Shown here one piece after another: positions 22,988 through 34,922 of a stretch of DNA of 64,000 bases. Under the pieces are notes generated by a model that was not told the DNA's origin, made no database searches, and saw only the letters and a program-made list of their open reading frames with translations. The translations under genes were made by a program, and so were the position numbers. Source of the DNA: Leptidea sinapis (lineage: Eukaryota; Arthropoda; Insecta; Lepidoptera; Pieridae); NCBI RefSeq assembly GCF_905404315.1, contig NC_066286.1, positions 565,501-629,500 of the forward strand. The letters run 5' to 3'. Numbering within the stretch: position 1 is the stretch's first letter; each line of letters begins with the position of its first letter.

Positions 22988-24838
22988 AATCTACTCTCTT
23001 TCTCCGAAACGAAACTTCGTAAACGAACGAAATTTAAACGATGCTTCGGGAGTGACCCTACTCTATTTTGCTTTCGGACACATCGACGAAGTTCGGGACA
23101 AGAGACAATATTCGTGAACGAATGGTGAACGATTGAAATGAACATTATATTAATCCAACTAATTTGAAGAGTTCTATTTCATTCCAACGTTGGGTAGAAA
23201 CGTATGACAACCAAAAATGACTGTATTACAGACGCAATGTAAACATGTCAAATTAGTACTTCAGTAGGTCTACTCTAATTCATTCGTTTCGAAGTTTCGT
23301 CCCGAACGTCATTGCTTGACATTTCGAATTTCTAAACCTACTCTAAATCATTTACGCTCCGAACGAAAATATGAAGATGACGGCTATTTGTTCGGAATTT
23401 TAACGTCAATTTGACGAAACCAAAGATGTTACCTTTTGATTTTCGTTTGTGTGTATTTTGTTGCAAAATGGCTTGCTCTACGTGAAAAACATTGAAGAAA
23501 CCAACGCCGCTTATGCAATCAATTTAATATTATTGAAATTGCCGACTTAGAGTAGGTACAAACTCTAGAGTACAAATTTTGTAATTTCCTACAAAGGAAA
23601 TGAATCCTCGGTGAACTCGGGAATATTAATACCACCCCTGATACATAACTTATGTAACATTCATTTTTAACCGACTTCAAAAAAGGAGGAGGTTCTCAAT
23701 TCGTCGGTATGTTTTTTTATTGTTTGTTACCTCAAAACTTTCGACTGGGTGAACCGAATTTGATAATTCTTTTTTTATTTGAAAGCTGGTGCTCCCCGTG
23801 TGGTGCCATTATAATTAGGTCCAGATCTGACAATGGCATCCATGAGAAAACCATAAAAGTCTTAAATTTCGTATACATACGTATAGAAAAGTGGATGATA
23901 AATTTACGAATAACTCAATATCGCGCCAACCGATTTCGATGATTCTTTTTTTATTGGAAAGGATATACTTCAGATTTCAATGTTTCTTTTTTTTATTGGA
24001 AAGGATATACTTCAAACTGGTGAGAGTTAGGTTCTGATTACGGAATCCATGATAAAGTAACGGCCGAATCTTTTTTATGGTATCCGGTTATTTAAGTCAT
24101 GTACCATAACATAGTTATGGCCAAGTAATTTTCGTAGTCGAATATCAATGGACTCCTTAACGACTTACAGTAAGGGTGCAATCTGTGGCAGAATTTATTA
24201 CTGTCTGTAATCAAATTACGAAGCGCTTACGTTCATTGCTGCATTGAAAAATTTAGTATATTTAGCCAAATTGTTAGTTAGTGTACTTCGAATTCACTAA
24301 AAATCACAAAATAAAAAAATGACACCGACTCCAAAAATGACAACAATCGTAACTAGAATTATATTAATTAATTAGATTTTAAAAAATACGCAATTATTTT
24401 ATACTTTTTAGTGCATATTATATTGTTTTGATTTCGGTTGTTTTTTGTTAAAAATATTAAAATTGCTGTAAATATCACTTCCACTTACATTCTGTAATTT
24501 CCTACAAACTCTTAAGTAGGGAATTTCACTAATATTAAATTAATTGCTTCTTGATGTTCTTCACGTAGAGCAGCCTCGATTATTTGCAACCAAATACACA
24601 CAAACGAATATCATTCTTGAAAAACATCTTTGGTCTCGTCAAATTGACGTTAAAATTCCGAACAAACAGCTGTCATCTTCATATTCATTCGGAATGTAAA
24701 TGAATTAGAGTAGGTTTATAAATTCGAAATGTCAAGCAATGACGTTCGGAACGAAACTCCGAAACGAATGGAACCGTAGTAGGAAACATCCGAAACTTCA
24801 ATCGAAACTTCATTTTTCGTTGAATTAGAGTAGACCTC
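22988..24838. mobile_element. Foldback-like insertion with repeated CTACTCT ends
   Basis: Duplicon C is continuous at the matching point (37098-37106), so this 1.85 kb is an insertion behind gene B. The inner arms 23267-23520 and 24545-24837 are inverted copies of each other over about 250 bp with mismatches. The motif CTACTCT (or AGAGTAG) recurs at least six times, next to CGAAACGAAACTTCG-like blocks. No transposase is encoded; the centre holds an AACCGACTTC repeat. Confidence 0.75.
23669..24440 (+). repeat. AACCGACTTC-type repeat inside the foldback element
   Basis: Starts AACCGACTTCAAAAAAGGAG and is alignable with 8646-9340 almost throughout, with a short internal duplication of the TTTTTTTATTGGAAAGGATA part near 23945-24010. 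Non-coding. Confidence 0.75.
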
Positions 24839-24934
24839 CTGATTATCTGTCACTACGTCATTACTACATATACTATCTGTATTACATGCATTATTAAAAC
24901 AATAGAATTCAGAGAGTGGACTTGAATGGACGGA

Positions 24935-25620
24935 GATCCTTTGGGACTCCTCACAATATGGGGGTACTACCAGGGTCTATTCTTGGACCGTTCTCTCTTG
25001 CTTATCTACATAGGAAGCATAAGGAAGTATTGTTTGCGAATAACTCTTCACTGATATTTAAAGTGAACAGATGTACCAGATGATCTAATGTTAAATAGCA
25101 AGAAAAAGAAATTTATTAATTGTGGATGCGAGTTTTTTTTTTATACGGAAAGGTGATAAAACCTCTGTAATATTTCTCCGCATTACTATGGATTAGAAAT
25201 TACAATGGGGCTCCCATGTTGAAGGAATGGCCCACGTTGTTTACCAAATTCTTATGATGTTAAAAATGCTTTAATTAAAGTAGTTCATTGGATTGAAGAT
25301 AATTACTTATTGCTTAATGGTAATAAAACTAAGTGCATGAAATTTACTTTACCTGATGTTTAACAAGTGTCAATCAATGTACAGAAAACTAAAAATGAGA
25401 AATTGAACATTATAGTTGATACCATATATGATCGTTGTTTTTCTTCGAATAACGCTAGATACCAAACACCAATGGGGCCCTCATAAAGACAGCTTATCGA
25501 GCAGACTAAGTTCTGCTGCATACGCAGCAAAATATATTTATTCCATAACAGACATTGAAACTACAAGATTATTATTATTTGGAGAAGGTGGCTATTTGTG
25601 TAGTCCTAATAAGTCCTAGA
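24935..25620 (+). mobile_element. LINE reverse-transcriptase fragment
   Basis: The plus strand shows GVLPGSILGPF near 24960, then after breaks VVHWIEDNYLLLNGNKTKC (about 25280-25340) and LSSRLSSAAYAAKYIY (about 25500), a typical order of RT motifs and the region following. Stops interrupt every frame. It belongs to a different LINE than the family with GRQRSCDSSG ends. Confidence 0.75.
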
Positions 25621-25694
25621 AACTCAACTGCAAGATTGGCTTATTTTAGTTAATTTCACCACATTATATTTTTTTTTAAATAAGGGACGTCACG

Positions 25695-25800
25695 AGGATG
25701 ACGTTCAGCCGAAACACAGTAATGCTTACACATAACCGCAGAAATAGGCGCCGTTGTGGTACCCATAATCTAGCCGGCATCCAGTGCTAAGAAGCCTCCA
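25695..25800 (-). repeat. Piece of a SINE-like dispersed repeat
   Basis: The minus strand matches the first third of the repeat found at 35421-35730, 45881-46185 and 46853-47150 (CCGGCTAGATTATGGGTACC, GGCGCCTATTTCTGC). Confidence 0.65.
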
Positions 25801-26660
25801 CGAAATATTGTAACAAGTTCCAAAACTAATATTATTATGGTTATGCTGGTGATATTGCTTCACTTTTTGTGTAGCAGAAAAGAGCTGTTCGGGCAATTTG
25901 TAGGAGGGGACCAACAAAGTAGCTTAGATTTAAATTTAAAGATTTTAAAATTATTACTGTTACTTAAAAATATAAATATATAGGTATATCAAAAATTTGT
26001 ATAAATAGATATAAAATGTTTCTAGTCCACTTTCTACCACCCACTATAATAATTATATAAGTTAGCTTAAAGTGACTGGTGTCATTGATTAATATGACTT
26101 TCGAACCAGAGCTTCCTTGGTATCAATTTTAATGGCTTTGTCGCGACGATACTTGCGAGTGGCGTGCTCTATGAACTCTCCCATTCATTCCGAATTCCAC
26201 CACCCGTATCATATTGATATCTGGCATTCGACAATAAAGGCATAAAAGCATTTATTTTTTCGAAATTGATTCATTTAGAATTCTTTTAGATGTAATTTCT
26301 AATAAACTAGACACTACTGCCGCTTCGGAAACAAATGGCGCTCTGAGAGAGAAGAAGTGGCGCAAAAAACTCTCCCAGCATTTTTTTTGCGCGCTTTTCG
26401 AGAAAATTCAACAAGCTAAGCGTGCGAGAGAGGAGACTTTCTCTAACAGAGATGCAGCAAGGTAGAAATGTTAAGCGAATCTATTGTCACTGTAACCGAT
26501 CTTAATTTACAAGTTGTTAACAATCAGCCACGCTTAGCATTAGCGCCTTAGTATTTTGCATATTAAACCACTAACGCACACATTGCCAACTATAAGTGGT
26601 CACATTATCAGGCTGTCAGGTCATCTTCACTCTAGTATATTCTGACTCTATGTTGTAAAC
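25801..26660. other. Intergenic DNA without recognisable gene
   Basis: AT-rich. Near 26340-26400 there is a short match to a common lepidopteran repeat block (GAAGTGGCGCAAAAAACTCT, TTTTGCGCGC). Nothing else can be supported. Confidence 0.5.
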
Positions 26661-26667
26661 GAACTTT

Positions 26668-27018
26668 ATCTACAACCTATTGCTTTAAATCCTCTTTTAG
26701 AGATTCTAAAACTAAAGCTTATTGCTAACATTAAAACAGCCAATGTCCTAATAACCAAACGAGTGTAGTGATAATGAAATTCAGTACAAAATTATAATAC
26801 TCGTTTGGATGACGTAGTGGTTAATAGGACTGGCTTTTTTACTGTTAGCAGTGAGCTAACTGTTTCAGAATCTTTTATAGAGGATTCATATTATGGGTGT
26901 GGATAAAGTCTTGTATGCAACTGTTGATGATTAGGTATTAAAATACTCATGTAACACTATTATCACCCACATTCGTGTTTTAATACCCCTTATTACACAA
27001 CAGTTGCATAAATAACTA
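26668..27018. mobile_element. Double-hairpin MITE, copy 1
   Basis: Two successive inverted repeats. In the first, the AGCTTATTGCTAACATTAAA side pairs with TTTACTGTTAGCAGTGAGCT around a centre near 26780. In the second, AACTGTTGATGATTAGGTATTAAAA pairs with the TTTTAATACC...CAACAGTT side. The same design recurs at 51417-52093 and 52093-52730. No protein encoded. Confidence 0.75.
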
Positions 27019-27915
27019 TTACTGATCGCCATAGTCTTTTTAACGTTCGTTCGTCTGTCTATTGCTTTCCCCGACTGCGAGGATGTGTGTATCAATTTAT
27101 GTATGTATGTTTGCTTTATTGAGGCGCTCTAGAGACACGTGTGGGTTGATTTGAAAATTCTACTTCAATCGAATTGTCTTTAATAATAATCATAATAAAA
27201 TTTGGCGACATAAAATTTGTAAAAACAGACGAAACTTTGTTAAGTAGGGATTTTTTGTTGAATGATCATAAAGCATTCTCGTGTTTTCAATTTTTTATTG
27301 TAAATTAATATTATTATGGTATAAGAGAGTCCGATCTCTTTGTCCAAGAGCGAAAAGAAACTATAGTAGACCTAGTTTGTGTTCTTTGTCTGTGGTTTGT
27401 TACAAATCCGACACACGGGTTCTTCTGTAAGGATCATATCATCTTTACGTATATAACAGTGTAAATCGTATGATGCTATAAATGATTCCACGTATTTCAA
27501 TAATATCCTCTTCGTAACAATTCCTGGTCGAATTGTAATCCTCAGCGGAACATTTGTACTGTGTATTTAAATGCGAATTGTTTCATTGAATTTGTATTCG
27601 AGTAAATTGTATTAAAATAAAATAGGAAATATTTTCCTTCTATTTATTTATATATCTCTAAATATGGATAATATTAGACTAAATGAAGCAAAATGGTTCG
27701 ACGGAATAGCGTCAATACTAATTGCCTGCTCCGTCTAATTACAGTTACTTTTTTATAATTGAGGTAATTACTTTATTATGTTTTAATTTAAAAATGTAAC
27801 AGAACCTTAACATTGATATGATTATCAAGAGAGTTATATTACAAAATTCTCGTTGAAATCATTAATAATAGAAAAAAATTGGATATAGTAATAAATATAA
27901 ATAATACTAGATTAA
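27019..27915. other. Intergenic AT-rich DNA
   Basis: No gene seen. The segment 27780-27900 aligns with 38375-38480 downstream of duplicon C, showing that the tandem duplication extended this far. Confidence 0.5.
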
Positions 27916-27918
27916 TGG

Positions 27919-28345
27919 CTGGATCACTTGGCGTTGCGTAGAGACGTCGCTTCATTGTGTGTCTTCTACCGCATTTATCACGGGGAGTGTTCCGAAGAGC
28001 TCGTTCAACCTGATTCCTGCCGCCGAATTTCACCTTCGCACGACACGCCACAAATTACGATATCATCCCCACCATCTGGATGTGTGGCGGTCCTCCACAG
28101 TGCGGTTTTCAAGGAGCTTTCTTCCTCGTACCACGAAGCTGTGGAATGAGCTTCCTTGTGCGGTGTTTCCGGGACGATACGACATGGGTACCTTCAAGAA
28201 AAGCGCGTACACCTTCCTTAAAGGCCGGCAACGCTCTTGTGATTCCTCTGGTGTTGCAGGAGAGTGTGGGCGGCGGTGATCACTTAACACCAGGTGACCC
28301 GTACGCTCGTTTGTCCTCCTATTCCATAAAAAAAAAAAAAGAATA
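27919..28345 (+). mobile_element. 5'-truncated LINE 3' end (family with GRQRSCDSSG tail)
   Basis: Encodes, with a frame change near 28010, the last 130 residues of a jockey/CR1-like ORF2: LALRRDVASLCVFYRIYHG, then LPRTTKLWNELPCAVFPG and LKGRQRSCDSSGVAGECGRR, ending in a run of 13 A. It closely matches 50770-51210. Confidence 0.9.
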
Positions 28346-28404
28346 TTTTCCAAGGACAGGTTAATTTTATCTTCATACTGTGAATGCCTATCAATATGAT
28401 AAAC

Positions 28405-28870
28405 TAAAGAGTAGAGACCGGATTATATGCAAATGTATATTGCATATGATTTTGCATATTTAGTACCTTTTCAGAGGTAGTTGCATATTTCAGAAAAAAA
28501 AATTATGCATATTTACGCTTGATCTCGCTCATCGTTCCATGCTTTTCATAGTAAGCCCAAACATTGCACTCAAATTTAAATTCTGCCCAGTAACCTCAGT
28601 AGACGTAGAACGCTCCTTAAAAAATTAATTAAGATCTACAGAACATTTAGAACATTACATAGTAGTACATATTTTTAAAGGTAAATCTTAAATTTCATTG
28701 TTACCTAAGTAGGTACATCTTGTAAAAGTTTTTTTCACAAATACGATTGTCAGTATAAGCCTTTATAAAATAAAATAAAATATTTAAAAATATCACTTTT
28801 ATTTTTTCCTGTTTAATTGTATGCATATTTTGGACCTTTTTATGGAATTTCGTGCATATTTGGCATACAG
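28405..28870 (+). mobile_element. hAT-derived remnant with GCATAT-rich ends
   Basis: Bases 28550-28690 encode KFCPVTSVDVERSLKN, a stop and LRSTEHLEHYIVV, matching the C-terminal dimerisation region of hAT transposases (the SVDVERSF-like motif). Both flanks are rich in GCATAT/ATGCATAT words, plausible subterminal repeats. The rest of the transposase is missing. Confidence 0.6.
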
Positions 28871-29132
28871 GTCATACAGGCATGACCCTTAATCAAGATA
28901 TAACTTTCTTTACTAAATATATTGATTTAACGCTTTACGACTACATTTTTTGCTTAAAAAACATATTTTTGAAGCCCGATAAGTTGAATAATAATGTGTT
29001 ACTGATAAAATATAACAAAATTATAATGACTTTTGAAAAACCAACTGTAGTTATAATTATTTACTAATGCGGTACCTATTTAAGGCTAGTGAAGTTGGTT
29101 TACAAGTCTAATACTCATCTGGAAGTTTCGAA

Positions 29133-29640
29133 GCAAGACCTGATGGGTCGGGGTGAGGATAGGGTGCCCTCTTCTCGATATTGGAAGGAGCTATAAGTAG
29201 GCTCGTATGGTGCGCACGAGCCTGTGCCATACCTTGTCGAAGGCCTTCGCGACACGGCTGATGTGGTAGCATGGAATTGACGCCGTATGAGGATGTACTC
29301 GGTGAGTCGGTAAGCCTGCTGGGGACACGAGTTAGCGGTTCTGAACCCAAACTGTATGTCAGGTATCAGGTTAAGCTCCGCGATGTAGTGATTAAGACGC
29401 GCGAGAATTAGTCTTTCGTACCTGATTGAATTTATTAAGCTTATAGGCCTATAGCTACTCGGATTACCTTTTGGTTTATTGGGTTTTGGGATACCGATAA
29501 CAATGGACTCCTTCCATTGTTCGGGGAACGCGCTATTAGACAAAATAATATTAATAATGGTAACCAATAAAGTAATAAGAGTCAAGGGCAGGATTTTAAG
29601 AACCCTATTGTTTATTGTTATATCTTGAAATAATACCACA
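29133..29640 (-). mobile_element. Jockey-like RT fragment at the exon 1 site of pseudogene C
   Basis: The minus strand encodes FPEQWKESIVIGIPKPNKP, NPSSYRPISLINSI and IQFGFRTANSCPQQA, the N-terminal fingers of a jockey-type RT. Another frame gives VAKAFDKVWH (motif A region). Its plus-strand left end touches the 5' UTR of pseudogene C exactly where homology to genes B and D is lost. Confidence 0.88.
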
Positions 29641-30111
29641 TAATTTCGTAGATATTATTTATTTATTTCTTAACACACGCGTAACTCGCAAGCCGTCTCA
29701 GGCCAAAAGGAACACAGATTATACATTACATAAATCATAGACATGACACTCTCCCACACTATAATAGTGAAACACACAAGATTTATCAAGCTAAACCTTA
29801 CTTTAAAATTAAACTAAGTATACAAGTTTTAAGCCATCCACATAGTATAACATCATATGACCCTTATAACTAGTAATAATGCAGTTATATAACGCAAACT
29901 AAAAATTGTAACAACCAATCCTATCATATTATAAATAACTTAAATACTACCTACTTACTACCACTCGAGCCATCAAAACTAACACAAGTTCTATTGACCA
30001 GTTAACAATAATTCATTACAGCATGTCTTGGTATCGTTTAATAATAAACACAAGGAATACTTGTGTTTATTATTACAACATAACTATAAAATATATTATT
30101 TAATAATACAC
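29641..30111. other. Repeat-flanked non-coding stretch
   Basis: Contains a 42-bp sequence (29706-29747, starting AAGGAACACAGATTATACAT) that recurs at 31344-31385 on the other side of the gypsy remnant. It also has a perfect 16-bp stem hairpin at 30039-30075 (TAATAATAAACACAAG, 5-nt loop). No gene. Confidence 0.6.
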
Positions 30112-31210
30112 CTATTCCCCTAAATTTTCACTACATGCCATTATTTGGTCTATATGTCTTTTCCATGACAGACCCTCCACATCAATAATGTAAGTTAAAC
30201 CTGGGATAGATTCTGCTAAGATCACTCCGGATATCCAAGGTTTCTTTCCTTTTCTGTAATCCCTAACCATTACTTTTTTGTTTTTCTACTTCAATCTCAA
30301 CCATTTGTGGTGGTATTCTACTTACTCTAAATGAAAATGTATCATAGTCTACATACAAATCCTTTACAGAGGTTACAATATCATTATCCTCTGAATTGCT
30401 TTCTTCCTGCACATCCAGAACTTTAATTTGCTTAATTCCTCGCCGTTTGGAACACATTTTGTAAATATGACCTTGAAGTCCACATTCTGAGCAGTATTTT
30501 GTATTCAATGTACAGTCTGCTCTGAAATGATTTATTTTTCCACAGCAATAACACCTTTTGTTGTTGCTAATGTTCCTTGTTTTCTGGCTCAGTTTCTTAT
30601 TTGTATTTCCTCTGTAGTTCGTTTGTAGTTTTACCAAATATGTGTTTGTAGAAGATTCTTCTTTGTTTGCATGTAAATAAGCTGCTTCCACTGTTTTCGC
30701 CACTTCTATTACTTGTATCAAACTTAATATTGCTCCATTTTTTAACAGTTCAAATTTAATTAGTTTTGATGACACTCCTTCTATAAATTTTTCCTTTATC
30801 TGATCATCTTCATCTTGAAATTTACATTTCTTTGCTAATTTTCTTAAAACCATCACATAATCTTCAACATTTTCTGACGAAAATTCGTTTCTCCCCGAAA
30901 TTCCGCTCTCTCTAATATTGTTGATCTTGTACTGTCATAGTGCTTCTTCAACTTCTCACATAGGTCATCATATGATAATTGTGTTGGTTTCTTCAGTGAA
31001 CATAACAAGGTTAACTTTTCAAAAACCTTTGGCTCACGCCAAAGGTTTAGGATATGAGGAGCGCCATTTTTTTTTTCTGAGGAACATCGTTGAATGTAAG
31101 GATGCATTCCAATTGTTGCTCAAATACGAGCCAGCCTTCTCCATCAAAAGATTTTATATCGTAATTCGACGTCAATTTTGGTTTTTTATTTTGTTAAAAT
31201 TCACTTAGTT
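30112..31210 (-). mobile_element. Internally deleted Ty3/gypsy-like element (gag joined to integrase end)
   Basis: The minus strand encodes a gag with a capsid-like region (LSYDDLCEKLKKHYDSTRS) followed by a one-base frameshift near 30895. After VMVLRKLAKKC come two CCHC zinc knuckles (CYCCGKINHFRADC and CSECGLQGHIYKMC). Gag stops at 30263. In the next frame, overlapping this end, lies VMVRDYRKGKKPWISG, LTYIIDVEG and WKRHIDQIMA, resembling the C-terminal domain of gypsy integrases. Protease, RT, RNase H and the integrase core are absent, so about 3 kb has been deleted between gag and the end of pol. No LTRs were identified. It lies in the former intron 1 of pseudogene C. Confidence 0.82.
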
Positions 31211-31423
31211 TCTTTCTTAATTGGGCAACGGTGTCGTTCTCATCGCATGATATCTTTTCTTCTTTTAATATTTTAATTAAAGTTTCTCTTTTTGTGGTAT
31301 AAATATACGTTCTTTTCCCTGTTTTTATTTTTTCAGTGATCTTAAGGAACACAGATTATACATTACATAAATCATAGACATGACATTTATAGTATCGGGC
31401 CCCGGGGCCTTCTTGGAGTGAAG

Positions 31424-31600
31424 CTCTTTAAATTCAAATACACTTTATTCATGTAGGTCACGGAAATGACACTTATGAAAGTCAAAATATAAAAATATTT
31501 TTTCGTATTGAATTTACCGCTACTTCGTTAAGGGTTGAGCTAATGAGAAGAAGTAGCAAGAAACTCATTGCCACTCTGTCAAGATTTACATTTTAATTGT
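31424..31600 (-). repeat. Dispersed repeat (LINE/SINE tail type)
   Basis: Matches 57720-57890 in opposite orientation: ACTTTATTCATGTAGGTCAC, the AATGACACTTATGAA area and the AGAAGTAGCAAGAAACTCAT block. A widespread lepidopteran repeat; no coding capacity in this piece. Confidence 0.6.
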
Positions 31601-31719
31601 TTTACAAATCGTTTCAATTACAATATATGCAAAGTGACGCAACAAAAATACTCAAATGTAAAAACTGAAAGGCTTACACGAGTAAGTCAAAAAAGAAAAA
31701 AAAAGTAAATTAATACTTA

Positions 31720-32030
31720 TAAACACAAGAGTTATTGAGTATAGTAGATGCATCAATCCACACATACCGTAAACAAATAGAGGCATTATGTGAGCATTTC
31801 ATAAAATAAAATATATAATAACTTTAACTTTAAAGGAAATAATGATAAAAAAAAACACATCAAGCAGACCTCCCGGTAACAAGATCATCCAGCCACCACG
31901 AGTAGCACCCGTACACGAGCATGACGCATGAACCAGCCATCGCCTCACTCGACCATATTTTAGGGAAGGGAACGACCCGCTCCACGTCACCGCCACAAGT
32001 AGAGGCATTTAAGCAAGCATGACGATGCCT
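31720..32030 (-). repeat. Dispersed repeat with GAGGTCTGCT-like block
   Basis: The minus strand shares two blocks with 44567-44730 (plus strand): the GGTGGCTGGATGATC region and TACGGTATGTGTGGAT. The last block also recurs at 55620-55700. Unclassified. Confidence 0.55.
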
Positions 32031-32349
32031 GTCACGAGAAATCTACCGAATAACAAAACAATGTTCATCTACATATTATGCAATACTTACTAAGTGCCTC
32101 TACTTACAATTTTGTTTCAATTTACATATCTCCTAATTATTATTCTTATTAAAATTGATTAAAAAACAGAAAAAATATTAATATTTAAATTATATAATTA
32201 TAATGACATTTATCAAACTGAGACAGACATGTAACAGCCCAGCAGCTCAGTCCCAAGGGGTCTATCCAATGGAGGCATGACTGTGGGAACAGGAACCCTG
32301 TTTGAACGCGCGAGGCAGTTTCCGGAAGGCCACATGTTGCCGAGCAAGC

Positions 32350-32917
32350 GGTGATTTGTTCCTGTTTCGCGCCACACAAAAAATTCTTTTTTCGACCCAG
32401 ATTTTATTCCTGTTTCTATTTTATTAAATATTTTAAAAATCTTATTTTTGACGATAAATATTATTAATGAGCTCAACAAGTTAGTACTCAATACAAGCAT
32501 ATGCTTATTTACTTATGTTTAAAATCCTAACTTTTATCTACCGCTTTCTCCACCTTCATCTTGATGCATGGACTTCGGAATCAAGATAAATTTACAATGT
32601 ACTTGGTCCGTTATATTTTTGTGCCAAGTTTTATCGTTCTACTTTTGAGACAACCTAAGATTGCTGTGCCGCAATCTGCAAGAACATAATATCCTGTAAT
32701 AGGTTTATGAACTCCTTTTATGCCATCGTTTGTTCTCGTGTAAACTATTGCTCTTATATATATCTCTATATCTATCTAAATAATTGTTGTAATTCATATT
32801 TTTTTTGGCTGTACTAAAATAACATTTTTAAAAGTGAGACGAAACAGGAATAAAATTCAACGTGGGACGAAGCAGGAATATGGGACGAAAACCCGCGACG
32901 AAACAGGAACAAATCCA
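32350..32917. mobile_element. TIR element with GATTTGTTCCTGTTTCG ends
   Basis: GATTTGTTCCTGTTTCG at 32351 is answered by CGAAACAGGAACAAATC ending at 32917, and a second motif TTTTATTCCTGTTTC lies inside both ends. About 570 bp without coding potential. Flanking 9-mers GCAAGCGGT and CCACGCGGT are only an imperfect match, so a target duplication is doubtful. Confidence 0.55.
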
Positions 32918-32924
32918 CGCGGTC

Positions 32925-33359
32925 TCAACGTTCGCCGCGGAGTTCCGCGATACGTGTCCGTACCTCCCGCTGTAGGTAGCGGAGGTGGCGCCTATTCTCG
33001 TCCGATGGATACCTATCGTAAGCTCTAGTGGCTCTGTTTTTCTGTGTACGTAAGGCCCTGACCTCTGGTGGCAGGTTTAGGCGATGCGGTTGCATCTTCG
33101 GGGCCGATTTGGTGATCACTTTCCTCTCTTTGACCGAGGCCACGGAACTATTGTCGGAAATTTTTACTATATCCATTCCGGGTTCCGACGAGGAATCCGA
33201 TGACGAACCGTTATATTTTTTGGATTTCGCTTTAAAAGCGGCATCCACTGCCCTCTCTATCATTTCGGTTATTAACGGAGTCATATCCGTGACTAACCTA
33301 TCTATGAGTGCGCTGAAAAAACCCTCGTCGAGAACCATTGGAGAATCCATGGTTGACAT
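32925..33359 (-). mobile_element. Retrotransposon-like ORF, 144 codons (uncertain)
   Basis: The N-terminus has an acidic, helical stretch (ALIDRLVTDMTPLITEMIER). A Ser-rich acidic linker follows, and then LNLPPEVRALRTQKNRATR, a segment like the linker between endonuclease and RT in jockey/R1 LINEs (LPPE-Arg-rich helices). It may be an ORF1/ORF2 chimera of a decayed LINE. A host gene cannot be ruled out, but the neighbours are all repeats and no introns are evident. Confidence 0.45.
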
Positions 33360-34922
33360 GACTTAAATAAAATTGAGTGGGCCCTGCCCGAGTCAGGCAG
33401 AGGGGGAATATAGTAATAAAGTGGACAACTATAGTTTAGTTGTACACTTGTACATTAATAGTAATATGAAAAATAATAAGAATTGTGGAAATATTAAAAT
33501 AAATTAATAATAATCATTAAACCTTAAACTTAGCTTTACTGTATGTAGACTGGCTGGGCCGGAACCCCGATGCACGCTGTGCAGACCCCCGAGGAGAAGA
33601 TACACACGGCACGAACTGGAACACACAACACACGATTAGCGTGCAGAATTACGAATCACAGACACTAATGCTAAATATCTCGATCGCGAAATCGGGTAGC
33701 TAACACTGATAATAACAAGCTACGTTCTACGAAGGAACGGAGCAGGTGCGAAATTCTAGGAATCCCGAACAATAGCGCGCGATAACAGTAACTGGCCCAA
33801 CTACAGGTAGCCTGAGTAGATAGTGCGAAACGCAGGTATTAAAATATTCGAAAAAGGACTGATAACGCGGCACGTGTGCTCGCGTTGCCTGCCTGGATCG
33901 AACTGTGCCAACTGTGAACTGTGTCGACGCTAGGGAGACATCGCCTTTTAGAGTCGTTTTCACCCTGTCCACCTATCACTGTCAACAATATATAGTACAT
34001 TTTCTGGCCTACCCTGGGCACGTGATAAGAGGTGCCTTGTACATCCAGGTACTATAGAATAAAGCGAGCTCGACAGACTTGGTGACAGAGCAAAATACAC
34101 GAATTTTAAAGGAACGCGTGTCAATATGTAGCTAAATTCTGCTAACGTGCTTTTATTTGCCGCAGCAATTACACTTTTACGGCACCTGCCTAAATTTTTT
34201 TGTTATTAAGTTCACTGGATTTTCCATAGATGGGTACCAAACTTTGACCCATGATCGATACCACTCCTCTTTTCGCCTAGATGCCATTTCGCAAGACTTG
34301 TGAACGATTGAACTTGTGATTGATTGATTGATAGAGTAGACTGAGAGTTAATAAAATAATAATCAAGAAATTTTAAATCATTTATAAATTACATATAAGT
34401 AATAACAATAATAAAATCTAAACGATACGTCTGTATGTTATATTGTTAAAAATACACAATATTCGAATATTTTATTCTAATATATTATATATGTATGTAT
34501 TTTCATTTATCTAACCATGTATGTCAAAGTAGGATAAAGTATCTTCAAAATAAGGGAACTTTATAAGTTTGATCAAAACTGGTTCAGTTTGGTTAGTATT
34601 CCAGTTCCTATTGGTTCTCCTAACACCGCATAACATATTGAACTGTTGTGTTCGCCACTCATTGCTGGCTAGAACAGTATTTTCATTAATTCGCTTAATA
34701 TCCTGTCATGGTGATTGAAAACATCACTTGGAAGTAAGGTGCATATTTCAAAGGTGCTGCAAACTTTTGCATTAGTGTTAGTTGATGTAAAAGCGTTTTA
34801 TCTGTCTCGAGGCAAAAATTAATATAAAGCAATAGAGTTATCCTTTTATAATATATAATATTACATAAATGATTTTATAATATGGCCTTTTTATATAATA
34901 TGGCATTAAATCTTCTTTTCAG
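33360..34922. other. Intron 1 of pseudogene C, second part
   Basis: The first 650 bp are unassigned GC-richer DNA, perhaps the 5' region of the element at 32925. From about 34040 the sequence is homologous to intron 1 of gene B and reads straight through the place (34690) where gene B carries the 2-kb mariner/TIR insertion. Confidence 0.6.

Noticed and set aside
32341..32930. 9-bp target duplication of the GATTTGTTCC element
   Set aside because: The flanking 9-mers differ at two positions, so the duplication cannot be claimed.
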